From Gammaproteobacteria bacterium 53_120_T64 (GTDB lineage: Bacteria; Pseudomonadota; Gammaproteobacteria; Pseudomonadales; Porticoccaceae), in NCBI GenBank assembly GCA_002162815.1, contig MAAT01000053.1, positions 1 to 50,712 of the forward strand: a DNA stretch of 50,712 nt, written 5' to 3'. Under the pieces are notes generated by a model. That model searched no databases. It saw nothing but the letters and a program-made list of their open reading frames with translations, and was not told where the DNA came from. Shown piece by piece: positions 8,739 through 17,568 of the stretch. Both the position numbers and the translations under genes were made by a program. Position 1 is the first letter of the stretch; each line of letters begins with the position of its first letter.

Positions 8739-9590
8739 TTATGCCTTCAATACGACTTTGGCTTGCATGGTCATCGCGCCTTCGTGGTCAACAACCCACA
8801 AGTTCAAACCCTCCTCACTGCGACAACCCTGAATGTTGAAGGCATTGCCATCAATCAGCGGGCGCACGGCGCGGTAGTCATAGTGGGCGACCTCGGCATC
8901 GGGCAATTCACTGCGCACCAGGTCGAGCAATAAAGTGGCACTCAGCGGGCCGTGAACCACCAGACCTTCGTAGCCCTCTTCATTCATCGCGTAGTTGCGA
9001 TCGTAGTGAATGCGGTGACTATTAAAGGTGAGCGCCGAAAAACGGAACAGCAGCACCGGATCGGGTATCACTTCACGGCTGAACTCCGCCTCAAACTTCG
9101 CTGTCATCGGCTTCGGTGCAGGCGCGCCGGGAGCCGGGTCTTCCCGATAAACGAGGTTTTGCGTATCGCTAATGGTCAAGGTATCGCCACGGTATATTTC
9201 ATGCTCAACGACGACGAAAACCAAATTGCCACTGCCACCCTGCTTGTGGGTCACGCTCTTCACCGTGCTGACGCGGCGCACTGCGTCGCCAATGCGCAAA
9301 GGCGCGTGAAAATCGACCTTACCCGAGGCCCACATCCGTCGCGGTAGTGGCACCGGCGGTAAGAAGCCACCCTTCTTTGGGTGGCCATCGGTACTGATCT
9401 CAGACTGGCGCGCCGTGGCTAAAAAGTGCAGCCAGTGGCCAGGCTTGGCAAGCGCGTCACCAGCCTCGGGGAGTTCATCCCAATCGAGAGTCGCCGCCAT
9501 GGCTTGGGCGGTGGCCAGTGAGACCACGTCGTGGTGGGTTTGCGTCTTTCCCTCCCACTGTTGCAAGTGCTCCAAATCAATCGCTGTCAT
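8739..9590 (-). CDS. MaoC/FAS1-like hydratase (mesaconyl/itaconyl-CoA hydratase-like)
   Basis: Hot-dog-fold hydratase of 283 aa with an N-terminal FAS1-like dehydratase half and a C-terminal MaoC half. The C-terminal signature FSALTFNSHRIHYDRNYA (184-201) with Asn190, His192 and His195, followed by GYEGLVVHGP, is typical of the 270-290-aa group that includes mesaconyl-C4-CoA hydratase of Chloroflexus and itaconyl-CoA hydratase of Pseudomonas and Yersinia. The longer beta-methylmalyl-CoA dehydratase (Mch) is usually above 340 aa. Its place just before the CitE-like lyase supports hydration of a C5 dicarboxylyl-CoA followed by cleavage. The group also contains hydratases acting on other substrates, so the substrate is not fixed. 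Confidence 0.82.
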   Translation of the reverse strand: MTAIDLEHLQQWEGKTQTHHDVVSLATAQAMAATLDWDELPEAGDALAKPGHWLHFLATARQSEISTDGHPKKGGFLPPVPLPRRMWASGKVDFHAPLRIGDAVRRVSTVKSVTHKQGGSGNLVFVVVEHEIYRGDTLTISDTQNLVYREDPAPGAPAPKPMTAKFEAEFSREVIPDPVLLFRFSALTFNSHRIHYDRNYAMNEEGYEGLVVHGPLSATLLLDLVRSELPDAEVAHYDYRAVRPLIDGNAFNIQGCRSEEGLNLWVVDHEGAMTMQAKVVLKA

Positions 9591-9637
9591 TCCAAAACCC
9601 CATGAAACAGATTAAATAAAAACCCTAATAAATTGAT

Positions 9638-10798
9638 TTAAAAAGATTTAGGCATGCCAAGCTCGTGAATACCGACATGGGAGAGAATCAAGTTAGTGGA
9701 GATGGGTGCGGTTTGATAAAGCCGGGTCTCGCGGAACTTACGCTCAATATCGTATTCCTGGGCGTAGCCAAAACCACCGTGGGTTTGCAGGCAGGTATCG
9801 GCTGCATGCCAAGAGGCTTCGGAGGCCACCAGCTTGCACATGTTGGCCTCGGAGCCACAGGGCTTGCCCGCGTCGAACAGCTGGGCGGCGTTGTTAACCA
9901 TCAGCGCCGCCGCCTCGGTTTCAATGTAGTTACGGGCGATGGGGAATTGCACACCTTGGTTCTGACCGATCGGCCGACCAAAGACCTCGCGCTCACAGGC
10001 GTAGGCACTGGCGCGCTCAACAAAGAAACGGGCATCGCCGATGCACTCGGAGGCAATCAGAATCCGTTCAGCGTTCATGCCATCGAGAATACACTTAAAG
10101 CCCTTGCCCTCGGCACCGAGCATATTCGCTGCCGGTACCCGCATATTGTCAAAAAACAATTCGGTAGTGGCGTGGTTGAGCATGGTTTTAATGGGGTTAA
10201 TGGTCAGGCCATTACCCAGCACTTCACGCATATCCACCAAAAATACCGACATACCGTCGGAGGGCTTTTTGCACTCATCGCGGGGCGTGGTGCGCGTCAG
10301 CAAGACCATCAGGTCGGAGTGCTCGGTGCGGGAGATAAACACCTTCTGTCCGTTAATCACGTAGTCATCGCCATCGCGCACGGCCATGGTGCGAATGCGC
10401 GTGGTGTCGGTACCGCTGGTGGGCTCGGTAACACCAAAGGCCTGCAGGCGCAGCGAACCCTCGGCGATGCCGGGCAGGTATTTCTTCTTCTGCTCTTCAG
10501 TGCCGTGGCGCAGTAAAGTGCCCATGGTGTACATCTGGGCGTGACAGGCACCGCCATTACAACCGCTGCGCTGAATTTCCTCGAGGATCGCACAACCCGC
10601 CCCAATGGGCAGGCCGGCACCGCCGTATTCCTCGGGAATCAACACCGAGAGAAAGCCCGCATCGGTTAGAGCCTGCACAAACTCGCTCGGGTAGGTATCC
10701 GTATCGTCCAGCGCACGCCAGTATTCGCCGGGGAAATTACTGCAAAGTTTAGCCACCGCTTCGCGGATTTCGGGGTAGTTCAAATTTGTACTGCTCAT
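9638..10798 (-). CDS. Acyl-CoA dehydrogenase (386 aa)
   Basis: FAD-dependent acyl-CoA dehydrogenase. Marks include FGVTEPTSGTDTTR, NGQKVFISRTEHSD, REVFGRPIG and THGGFGYAQEYDIERKFRE. The C-terminus reads RLYQTAPISTNLIL, so the YEG-type catalytic Glu is absent. Glu261 (FVERAS) aligns with the LCAD/isovaleryl-type base instead. I start at the ATG at 10798; an in-frame TTG 11 codons upstream (10831) is possible but less likely. It is the first gene of the unit that continues with the MaoC hydratase (47-bp gap), the lyase and the enoyl-CoA hydratase. The 267 bp upstream hold a hairpin but no gene. Confidence 0.88.
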   Translation of the reverse strand: MSSTNLNYPEIREAVAKLCSNFPGEYWRALDDTDTYPSEFVQALTDAGFLSVLIPEEYGGAGLPIGAGCAILEEIQRSGCNGGACHAQMYTMGTLLRHGTEEQKKKYLPGIAEGSLRLQAFGVTEPTSGTDTTRIRTMAVRDGDDYVINGQKVFISRTEHSDLMVLLTRTTPRDECKKPSDGMSVFLVDMREVLGNGLTINPIKTMLNHATTELFFDNMRVPAANMLGAEGKGFKCILDGMNAERILIASECIGDARFFVERASAYACEREVFGRPIGQNQGVQFPIARNYIETEAAALMVNNAAQLFDAGKPCGSEANMCKLVASEASWHAADTCLQTHGGFGYAQEYDIERKFRETRLYQTAPISTNLILSHVGIHELGMPKSF

Positions 10799-10989
10799 AG
10801 TGCTTCGCCGTCTGTCGAAAGTGAAATTCAAAGGATCTGAGTGAACGTTGCCGACTAACTCATCGCCAGCAGCTGGCTACAAGTGCCGGAAAAGTACCGC
10901 ACCAAGCCAATCGTTAACGCTCTGCACACCGCAAACCTGGCGCGCAAAAACGAGGGAGTCTAAAGGGATTTTAGTAGTGAGTAAACGTA

Positions 10990-11012
10990 GTGCCTGCCGG
11001 GCCAGCAGGCAC
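10990..11012. repeat. Hairpin (8-bp inverted repeat) without T-tract
   Basis: GTGCCTGC (10990-10997) and GCAGGCAC (11005-11012) are perfectly complementary around a 7-nt loop. It lies downstream of the DUF3094 gene and upstream of the 386-aa dehydrogenase. It could stabilise the 3' end of the DUF3094 transcript or act as a weak terminator; no T-run follows on either strand. Confidence 0.5.
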
Positions 11013-11065
11013 AGGTAGCCGAGGCGAGGTCAACACCCCGGACACTGGCAAGCCTCACCCGCCTT

Positions 11066-11254
11066 TTAAAGTACGTCATTCACCCAGGCAAAATAATAGC
11101 TGAGGCCGCCCAGTACACTGACCACCGCCCACAACACCAGCAACAGTTTCCACGGGCTGTAGGGCCTGCGTTTCACTTGGTGGGTAGGTGTAGACAGGTA
11201 TTCATCCACTCGCGCTTGATCTTCGGCGGAGAGTTTGTCGTTTTTATCCATCAT
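11066..11254 (-). CDS. DUF3094 family small membrane protein
   Basis: A 62-aa protein with an acidic/polar N-terminus (LSAEDQARVDEYL), the segment THQVKRRPYSPWK, and one transmembrane helix (about 37-56, LLLVLWAVVSVLGGLSYYF). This matches the DUF3094 family known from Pseudomonas and relatives, which has no assigned function. It lies 46 bp downstream of the 603-aa acyl-CoA dehydrogenase and is probably on the same transcript. The positive-inside rule suggests an N-in topology. Whether it has anything to do with acyl-CoA metabolism is unknown. Confidence 0.8.
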   Translation of the reverse strand: MMDKNDKLSAEDQARVDEYLSTPTHQVKRRPYSPWKLLLVLWAVVSVLGGLSYYFAWVNDVL

Positions 11255-11300
11255 TTACCTCTAAATTCGGGCGGGTGTTAAGCACGCTTTGAGCCGGCAT

Positions 11301-13112
11301 CTAGTCAACTTCAAGACCGACAACAAAACGCGACTCATCCATCGCCATCAAGGAATCGGCACCGACGCTGATCGTCGCTGCCAGGGTTTGAATGCGCGGT
11401 AGTATACGGTCAAAGTAAAAGCGTGTGGTCTCTAATTTCGCCGTGTAAAAATTAGTCTCGTCACCACCCTCGGTCAGCTTTGCCTCAGCCACCTCGGCGG
11501 CACGCAACCATAAAAAGGCCAGCACCACATAGCCCGAATACATCAAATAATCGAAGGAGGCCGCCCCCACCTCTTCCGGGTTCTTCAGGGCTTTGATACC
11601 GACTTCCTGAGTCAGGGTTTGCCACTGGGCGAGAGCCGCCGCCAGCGCTGGTAAACGCTCGGCTTTAATCGTGCTGGTACTGCTAGCCCCACACCAAGCA
11701 CTCACTTCCTCAATAAAGCCGCCAAGCAACTTGCCCTTTGAGGCCAGCACCTTGCGGCCCAGCAGATCGAGGGCTTGAATACCGTTAGTACCCTCGTAGA
11801 TCATCGCAATGCGCGCATCGCGCATATTCTGCTCCATACCCCACTCGCTGATATAACCGTGGCCACCAAACACCTGCACCCCGTGACTGGCACACTCAAA
11901 GCCGGTCTCGGTCATAAAGCCCTTGGCGATCGGCGTTAACAGCGCCAGTAAATCTTCGGCGCGCTGGCGCTCGCTTGCGTCCTCACTGAGCTTGGTGATA
12001 TCGAGAAAGGAGGACAGATAGTGGGCCAGCAGGCGATTGCCTTCTGTCAGCGACTTAATGGTTAACAACATGCGCCGCACATCGGGGTGGACGATAATCG
12101 CATCGGCCGGGCCATCGGGGTTTTTAGGCCCACTCAACGAGCGCATTTGTAGGCGCTCCCGAGCGTATTTGGTCGCACCCTGTAGCGCCAATTCACCGTG
12201 GGCGACACCCTGAATGGCAGTGCCGACGCGGGCGGTATTCATGAAGGTAAACATGCAGTTGAGGCCGCGATTAAGCTCGCCCAGTAAAAACCCGGTGGCG
12301 CCATCGAAGTTAATCACACAGGTGGCATTGGCATTGATACCCATTTTGTGTTCGATAGAGCCACAGCTGACACCGTTTTCAGCCAGACTGTCATCGGCGC
12401 CAGGCAAGTATTTGGGCACCAGAAACAGCGAAATACCCTTGGTGCCCGGAGGCGCATCGGGCAGGCGGGCAATCACTATGTGGAGAATATTGTCGACCAT
12501 GTCGTGGTCGCCCGAGGAGATGAAAATTTTGCTGCCGGTAATGGCGTAGCTACCATCGGCATTGACCTCAGCTTTGGTGCGCAGCAAACCCAGGTCGGTG
12601 CCGCAGTGGGCCTCAGTTAGACACATGGTGCCGGTCCACTCTCCCGCTACCATCTTCGGTACATAGGCGTCGATCAAGTCTTGTGTACCGTGGGCGAGAA
12701 TTGTCGCTCGCGCACCCTTGGCGAGAAAGGGATACATACTCCAGGCCCAGTTGGCACTGCCGGCAAACTCATTGAGAATGCTCTCCATCGAGGGTGGCAA
12801 CGCTTGCCCACCGTATTGTTCGGGACTGGTCAGCCCCGCCCAGCCGCTGTCGGCATAGGCCTTATAAGCGGCTTTAAAGCCACTCGGCGTGGTCACGCCC
12901 GCCTGCGCCCAGGTGCAACCCTCTGCGTCACCGGACTGATTCAGCGGTGCCAACTCCTCTTCACAAAAAGTAGCCATGGCCTCGACAACCGCCTCAACGA
13001 GATCGGGAGTCGCCTCCTCACAACCCGATAGACTCTGCCACAGCGCCGGGTAATCGAAAACTTCATCGCGCACAAAACGGATATCGCGCACGGGTGCCTT
13101 ATAGTTAGTCAT
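11301..13112 (-). CDS. Acyl-CoA dehydrogenase, 603-aa type
   Basis: Long acyl-CoA dehydrogenase of about 600 residues, the class with an N-terminal DUF-type segment and an extra C-terminal helical domain. Catalytic Glu440 lies in IYEGTNGIQ. Other marks are CLTEAHCGTDLGLLRTKA, GSKIFISSGDHDM and FGGHGYISEWGMEQNMRDAR. Members of this class act on saturated acyl-CoAs in beta-oxidation and often prefer medium or long chains. It is divergent from the large sensor kinase gene, with a 279-bp intergenic region (13113-13391) that must hold promoters for both. The DUF3094 gene follows. Function as an acyl-CoA dehydrogenase is sure; chain length is inference. Confidence 0.92.
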   Translation of the reverse strand: MTNYKAPVRDIRFVRDEVFDYPALWQSLSGCEEATPDLVEAVVEAMATFCEEELAPLNQSGDAEGCTWAQAGVTTPSGFKAAYKAYADSGWAGLTSPEQYGGQALPPSMESILNEFAGSANWAWSMYPFLAKGARATILAHGTQDLIDAYVPKMVAGEWTGTMCLTEAHCGTDLGLLRTKAEVNADGSYAITGSKIFISSGDHDMVDNILHIVIARLPDAPPGTKGISLFLVPKYLPGADDSLAENGVSCGSIEHKMGINANATCVINFDGATGFLLGELNRGLNCMFTFMNTARVGTAIQGVAHGELALQGATKYARERLQMRSLSGPKNPDGPADAIIVHPDVRRMLLTIKSLTEGNRLLAHYLSSFLDITKLSEDASERQRAEDLLALLTPIAKGFMTETGFECASHGVQVFGGHGYISEWGMEQNMRDARIAMIYEGTNGIQALDLLGRKVLASKGKLLGGFIEEVSAWCGASSTSTIKAERLPALAAALAQWQTLTQEVGIKALKNPEEVGAASFDYLMYSGYVVLAFLWLRAAEVAEAKLTEGGDETNFYTAKLETTRFYFDRILPRIQTLAATISVGADSLMAMDESRFVVGLEVD

Positions 13113-13391
13113 GATTTTTTCCCAGAATCGTTTTCATTGCGGACAAGATATGCCTTACAAGTTTAGGTCTCTGTGCTACCTTGTGTCTATGTATAAGGCT
13201 CATACGCGTGTGTATCTAACATAAAATACCTGAGCCATTCTAGCCAGTGGCTTTATGGGTTTTCGGCCAGTGGCACATTCCACTTTCCCCATTTGTAGGT
13301 ACTGCACAAAACCGACGCTAAAGTCCGCCGCAGTCAACAGCCAAGATATGAATAAAAATAAACACCATAACCCCAGAGGCCGCACCCTCCC

Positions 13392-16300
13392 ATGAACCCA
13401 GACCTGAGCACGGACAGGTTCCGTCACCTCGTTGAACATGTCGATGATGTACTGTGGCGCTGTGATCTGGCGCTAAATTTTAGCTATATTAGCCCCGCCA
13501 GCGAAAAGGTCACCGGCTTTACCCCCGAAGAGAGAATCGCCCAAAAACTCGAAGACAAGCTGACTAGTGGCTCACTGCAAGCCCTTAGAAATATCGTCAA
13601 AGAGCAACTGGCCCAGGAACAGCAAGGCCGCCAGGGCCCACTTTGGCCGATTCACTGTAACTTTGAGAGCTACCACAAAAATGGCTCCGTTATTCCCATC
13701 GAGACCAGCCTGTCCTTTGTGCGAGACGACCAGGGCCGGCTCTCAGAAATGGTTGGCGTCAACCGAGATGTCACCGAACGCAACCAAATTCTCACCACCG
13801 TAAAAAGCATTCACGACAGCACCGCCCGCTCCACCGGCGAACACTTCTTTAGCGAGCTCCTCCTCCAGCTCACCAGTAACCTAGACATGCGCTACGGTTT
13901 CATTGCCACCATAGAAAACGGCAATGCCCAAACTCTCAACTTTTGTCGAGCGGGGAAAGTCGCCGACAACTTCAGCTACGCGCTGCGCCACAGCCCCTGC
14001 GAAAATGTGCTGGAAAATGTAACCTGCTACTACCCAGAGCAAGTATGCCAACACTTCCCCCTTGACATTGGCCTACAGAAACTTGGCGTAGAAAGCTATA
14101 TCGGCACACCAATATCCAACACCTCAGGTAAAGTTGAGGCCTTGTTGGTATTGATGGATGACCAGCCAATCAAAGACATACCCCTATTAAAGCGTGTTCT
14201 AGAGATTTGTGCCGACCGCGCGGGCGCCGAACTCAGTCGCAGTAAGACAGAGCGCAAGCTACAGGAAAGCGAACAACGCTTCCGCGCCCTATTCGAGCAG
14301 TCCATGGACCCCTGTATTATTCACAACCGTGCGGGCCAGATCATCAACGCCAATCAAAGCATGGAACAAACCTTCGGCCATTCAATGAAGCGGCTAAAAC
14401 ATCTCAATGTAAGCCATTTAAACAGTGACAACAAAAAAGCCCAGGCCATCGCCAAAACAGCCTTCAGCGACGTATCATCTAAGGGCTCTTCCCGTTTCGA
14501 GACCCAACTCAAAAAAAAATCGGGGGAGACCTTTCCCGTAGAAGTGACATCAAAAATGATTAGCGTCGAGGGCGAAGACCTCGTGCTCTCGGTTATTCGC
14601 GACCTTAGCGAACAGTATCGGCTACGCGAAGAAGAAAAAAACACGCAGCAGACACTCTCTCAACTCTTCAACGACCTGAACACTGCCATCGCCATTCTCA
14701 ATAGCGATGGCAGTGTTCATTATGCCAACACCACCCCCTTCTCCAACCCCGATGTACACCAGGCCAGTACACTCGATAAAAAAATATGGGAGTACCAAGC
14801 CCTTAGCCATGACCCAGCAATGCAAGCCCTGATTAAAGCCGATGTCAACACCGCGTTGCGGGGCCAGCACACCCAACGCGACGCACAGCTGCTTACACCC
14901 GACGGCTTACTGTGGATGCAGATTGATGTCCACCCGGTATTCAATCGCCTGGGCCAGGTGGCTCAACTGTTAGTCGAAGGCTTGAATATCGATCCACACA
15001 AAAAAATGGCCGTGCAATTACTTGGCGCCAATCAACGCCGAAAACTGCTCCGCGAACAAGCCCCCATGCCCATTGTCGAATGGGATGTCGCGACTGGGCA
15101 GATCAGCGAATGGAATGTCGCCGCCGAAAAACTGTTTGGTTTTAGCGTTGCAGAAGCAAAAGGACAAACACCCGAATTCCTCACCCCTAACAACGTCGCC
15201 GTAAATGCACAGGCACTTCAGCAGTCCCTTTCCTTAAACGCCAATCACATAACTAGTAAAAACCGCTGTAAAGACGGGCGCACGCTCTTTTGCGAATGGT
15301 ATAACTCGCCAATTAAAGATGCCTCTGGCGCCGTAATCGCCGTAGTCTCGATAGTCAGGAATATTACCGCTGAGCACCAGGCGCAGCGAATTCTTCGCCA
15401 TCGCGATGCCGAACAAAGAGAGATCCTCAATACCATGGTGGATGCTGTCTTCACAATTGACGAAAATGCTAAATTATTGAGTTTCAATCACGCCGCTGAG
15501 CAGCTCTTTGGCCACGACGCCGCTGACATTATTGGCCAGCTCGGCTGGCAATTGCTGCCCGCGCAATATGTCACTAAGTGTCAGCATCATTTACGGCGCT
15601 TTGCGGCGACCGCAGAGCCCAAGCATATAGGCCTGAGTGACGTTATCGCAGGCCAACGTAAAGATGGCTCTACCTTTCCCTCGCGCATGTCGATTGCAGC
15701 ACTGCGCACTAAAACAAGGGGCCGTCAGCAATTTATCGTTTCCCTACATGACCTAACCCAAGAAAAGCAGCAAGAAGAGCAACTCAGACGCAGTCAAAAA
15801 ATGGATGCGCTAGGTAAGTTAACCGGTGGTATCGCCCATGATTTTAATAATATGTTGGGCATCATCATGGGTTACTCCGATCTCCTGACGGCCACCATCA
15901 AAGACCAACCCAAACTGACGAAATATGCCGATGAAATATACCGTGCGGGAGCACGCGGGGCACAACTAACGGAAAAACTACTCGGTTTTACCCGGCAAAA
16001 AAATGCCTCTGCCGAGCAACTTTCAGTTAACACACTGCTGCAACATCAACGGTATATGCTGGCCAAAACGATCACTCCCCGCATCAAATTAGAGCTCGAG
16101 CTCTGCCCGAATTTATGGCCCGTGTATTTGGACAGCGGTGACCTGGGTGATGCCATTCTCAACATCAGTATCAACGCCATGCACGCCATGCCCGAGGGTG
16201 GCCGGCTCTCCATCGTCACGAAGAATGAACCTGTCGATGTGTTTGACGCCCCGCTAATAGGCCTGTCAAAAGGTGACTATGTCTCACTCAGCATCAGCGA

Positions 16301-16913
16301 TACAGGCTGTGGCATGGATCAGGCAACACAGGAAAAAATATTCGACCCTTTCTTCTCAACCAAAGGGGAGTTTGGTACGGGCTTGGGTCTCAGCCAGGTT
16401 TACGGCTTTATTGAACGCAGTAAAGGCCTAATTAAAACCTATTCGGAGCCTGGCCATGGCACGCGCCTAACGCTGTATTTCCCCCGTCATCAAGAGACCC
16501 CTGCCGCCCCCGACAGCAACAATAGCTCATCATCCAAACACCGCCTGAATGGTACAGAAACTATTTTAGTGGTCGATGATGAAGAGGCATTGCTCAACTT
16601 AAGTAGCGAAATACTGCGTCCATGCGGCTATCAGGTAATCCCCGTCAGCAGTGGCCAACAGGCCCTAGAGGTCCTTAAAAACACCCCGGTCCAACTGATG
16701 ATCAGCGATGTCATCATGCCTGAAATGGATGGCTACCAACTCGCCGCCACGGTGCAAGCTCAATACCCCGAGGTCAAAATCCAACTCGCTAGCGGCTTTA
16801 CCGACGACCGTCATTCAAGCCAGCTCGACGCCACCCTGCTCGAAAACATGATGCAAAAACCTTTTAAAGTTAAAGTGTTGATTGCAAATGTACGAAAACT
16901 GCTCGATAGCTAG
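13392..16913 (+). CDS. Hybrid sensor histidine kinase with multiple PAS and a GAF domain
   Basis: A 1173-aa cytoplasmic-looking hybrid kinase; no signal peptide or transmembrane helix is visible. Domains in order: PAS (about 5-130, ending GVNRDVTERN), GAF-like (about 140-280), PAS (290-410), PAS (420-545), PAS (555-670), PAS (675-795), HisKA with His816 in GIAHDFNN, HATPase with DTGCGMD, DPFFST and GTGLGLSQVYGF, and a C-terminal receiver with phospho-acceptor Asp1106 in ISDVIMPEMDGY. It has no output domain and no response regulator next to it, so a phosphotransfer partner must be elsewhere. It is divergent from the acyl-CoA dehydrogenase island and could regulate it, but this is speculative. 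The reading frame contains a perfect 16-bp inverted repeat at 14677-14719. Confidence 0.93.
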   Translation: MNPDLSTDRFRHLVEHVDDVLWRCDLALNFSYISPASEKVTGFTPEERIAQKLEDKLTSGSLQALRNIVKEQLAQEQQGRQGPLWPIHCNFESYHKNGSVIPIETSLSFVRDDQGRLSEMVGVNRDVTERNQILTTVKSIHDSTARSTGEHFFSELLLQLTSNLDMRYGFIATIENGNAQTLNFCRAGKVADNFSYALRHSPCENVLENVTCYYPEQVCQHFPLDIGLQKLGVESYIGTPISNTSGKVEALLVLMDDQPIKDIPLLKRVLEICADRAGAELSRSKTERKLQESEQRFRALFEQSMDPCIIHNRAGQIINANQSMEQTFGHSMKRLKHLNVSHLNSDNKKAQAIAKTAFSDVSSKGSSRFETQLKKKSGETFPVEVTSKMISVEGEDLVLSVIRDLSEQYRLREEEKNTQQTLSQLFNDLNTAIAILNSDGSVHYANTTPFSNPDVHQASTLDKKIWEYQALSHDPAMQALIKADVNTALRGQHTQRDAQLLTPDGLLWMQIDVHPVFNRLGQVAQLLVEGLNIDPHKKMAVQLLGANQRRKLLREQAPMPIVEWDVATGQISEWNVAAEKLFGFSVAEAKGQTPEFLTPNNVAVNAQALQQSLSLNANHITSKNRCKDGRTLFCEWYNSPIKDASGAVIAVVSIVRNITAEHQAQRILRHRDAEQREILNTMVDAVFTIDENAKLLSFNHAAEQLFGHDAADIIGQLGWQLLPAQYVTKCQHHLRRFAATAEPKHIGLSDVIAGQRKDGSTFPSRMSIAALRTKTRGRQQFIVSLHDLTQEKQQEEQLRRSQKMDALGKLTGGIAHDFNNMLGIIMGYSDLLTATIKDQPKLTKYADEIYRAGARGAQLTEKLLGFTRQKNASAEQLSVNTLLQHQRYMLAKTITPRIKLELELCPNLWPVYLDSGDLGDAILNISINAMHAMPEGGRLSIVTKNEPVDVFDAPLIGLSKGDYVSLSISDTGCGMDQATQEKIFDPFFSTKGEFGTGLGLSQVYGFIERSKGLIKTYSEPGHGTRLTLYFPRHQETPAAPDSNNSSSSKHRLNGTETILVVDDEEALLNLSSEILRPCGYQVIPVSSGQQALEVLKNTPVQLMISDVIMPEMDGYQLAATVQAQYPEVKIQLASGFTDDRHSSQLDATLLENMMQKPFKVKVLIANVRKLLDS
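14677..14719. repeat. Perfect 16-bp inverted repeat inside the kinase gene
   Basis: The left arm (14677-14692, TGAACACTGCCATCGC) and right arm (14704-14719) are exact reverse complements with an 11-nt loop. It lies within the coding region of the third PAS domain. Confidence 0.8.
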
Positions 16914-16995
16914 TCAAAATCAAGAAACAAGCCCTAGCAAGGCCAAATAAGCCCTAACCGTCAGCTCCGGCGGGCCGATTCATCCCCCATAAAGG

Positions 16996-17458
16996 GTGGG
17001 TAGTACCGTCATCGATTTTGACCTCAGCGCAGAACAGAGCATATTGCGCGATAATCTACGGCGCATGATGGATCAAGTTGCCACCCCGGAGTACCTGCGC
17101 GAGCACGGCGAAAAAGGCCTCTACCCCTACGCCGTCTACGACAAGTGAGTGGAGATGGGCCTGCTCGGCCCGCCCTTTCTCGAGGCCTACGGCCTATCCC
17201 TTTAGCCGCCTGAGCCTGTTAAAAAATGGCACTGAAGCACAGAAGAAACACTACCTGCCAAAGCTGATTAAGGATGAGATCCGCAGGTCCATTTCAATCA
17301 CCGAGCCCGATGCGGGATCGGATGCCAGCAATAGGCGCACCCTGGCCGTCGCCGATAGCTGGGTTATCAATGGTCAAAAGGTTTTCTCCACTGCCGCCGA
17401 CGCCTCGCAAATGCAACGCAAGCTTATCGCCAATACCATGGGGCTAAAAATCAACTAA
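16996..17458 (+). pseudogene. Decayed acyl-CoA dehydrogenase
   Basis: Remnant of an acyl-CoA dehydrogenase gene. The first frame (from about 17008) reads VIDFDLSAEQSILRDNLRRM and on to AVYDK, then an in-frame TGA at 17146-17148, then VEMGLLG; the stop is most simply a TGG-to-TGA change. Soon after, part of the gene is missing and the frame shifts. From about 17205 another frame carries the middle domain: NGTEAQKKHYLPKLIKDE, SITEPDAGSDASNR, VINGQKVFSTAADAS. It then jumps to a short tail, LIANTMGLKIN, and stops. About 150 codons remain out of an expected 380-plus. It lies between the sensor kinase and the small secreted protein, and looks like an old copy of the gene type abundant in the left part of the window. 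Confidence 0.85.
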
Positions 17459-17568
17459 AGACGGGGCAACGCTCTACACGCGAAGTGATATGAGTCTTAC
17501 TCAGATCACTTAAACCCAGCGTAATTTGCTAAACTTCGAGTACTGCTTAAAACAACCAGGAGTCGAAT

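Noticed and set aside
13200-13439. 79-aa minus-strand frame overlapping the kinase start
   Set aside because: It overlaps the real kinase start antisense, has no ribosome site or recognisable motif, and fits the divergent promoter region better.
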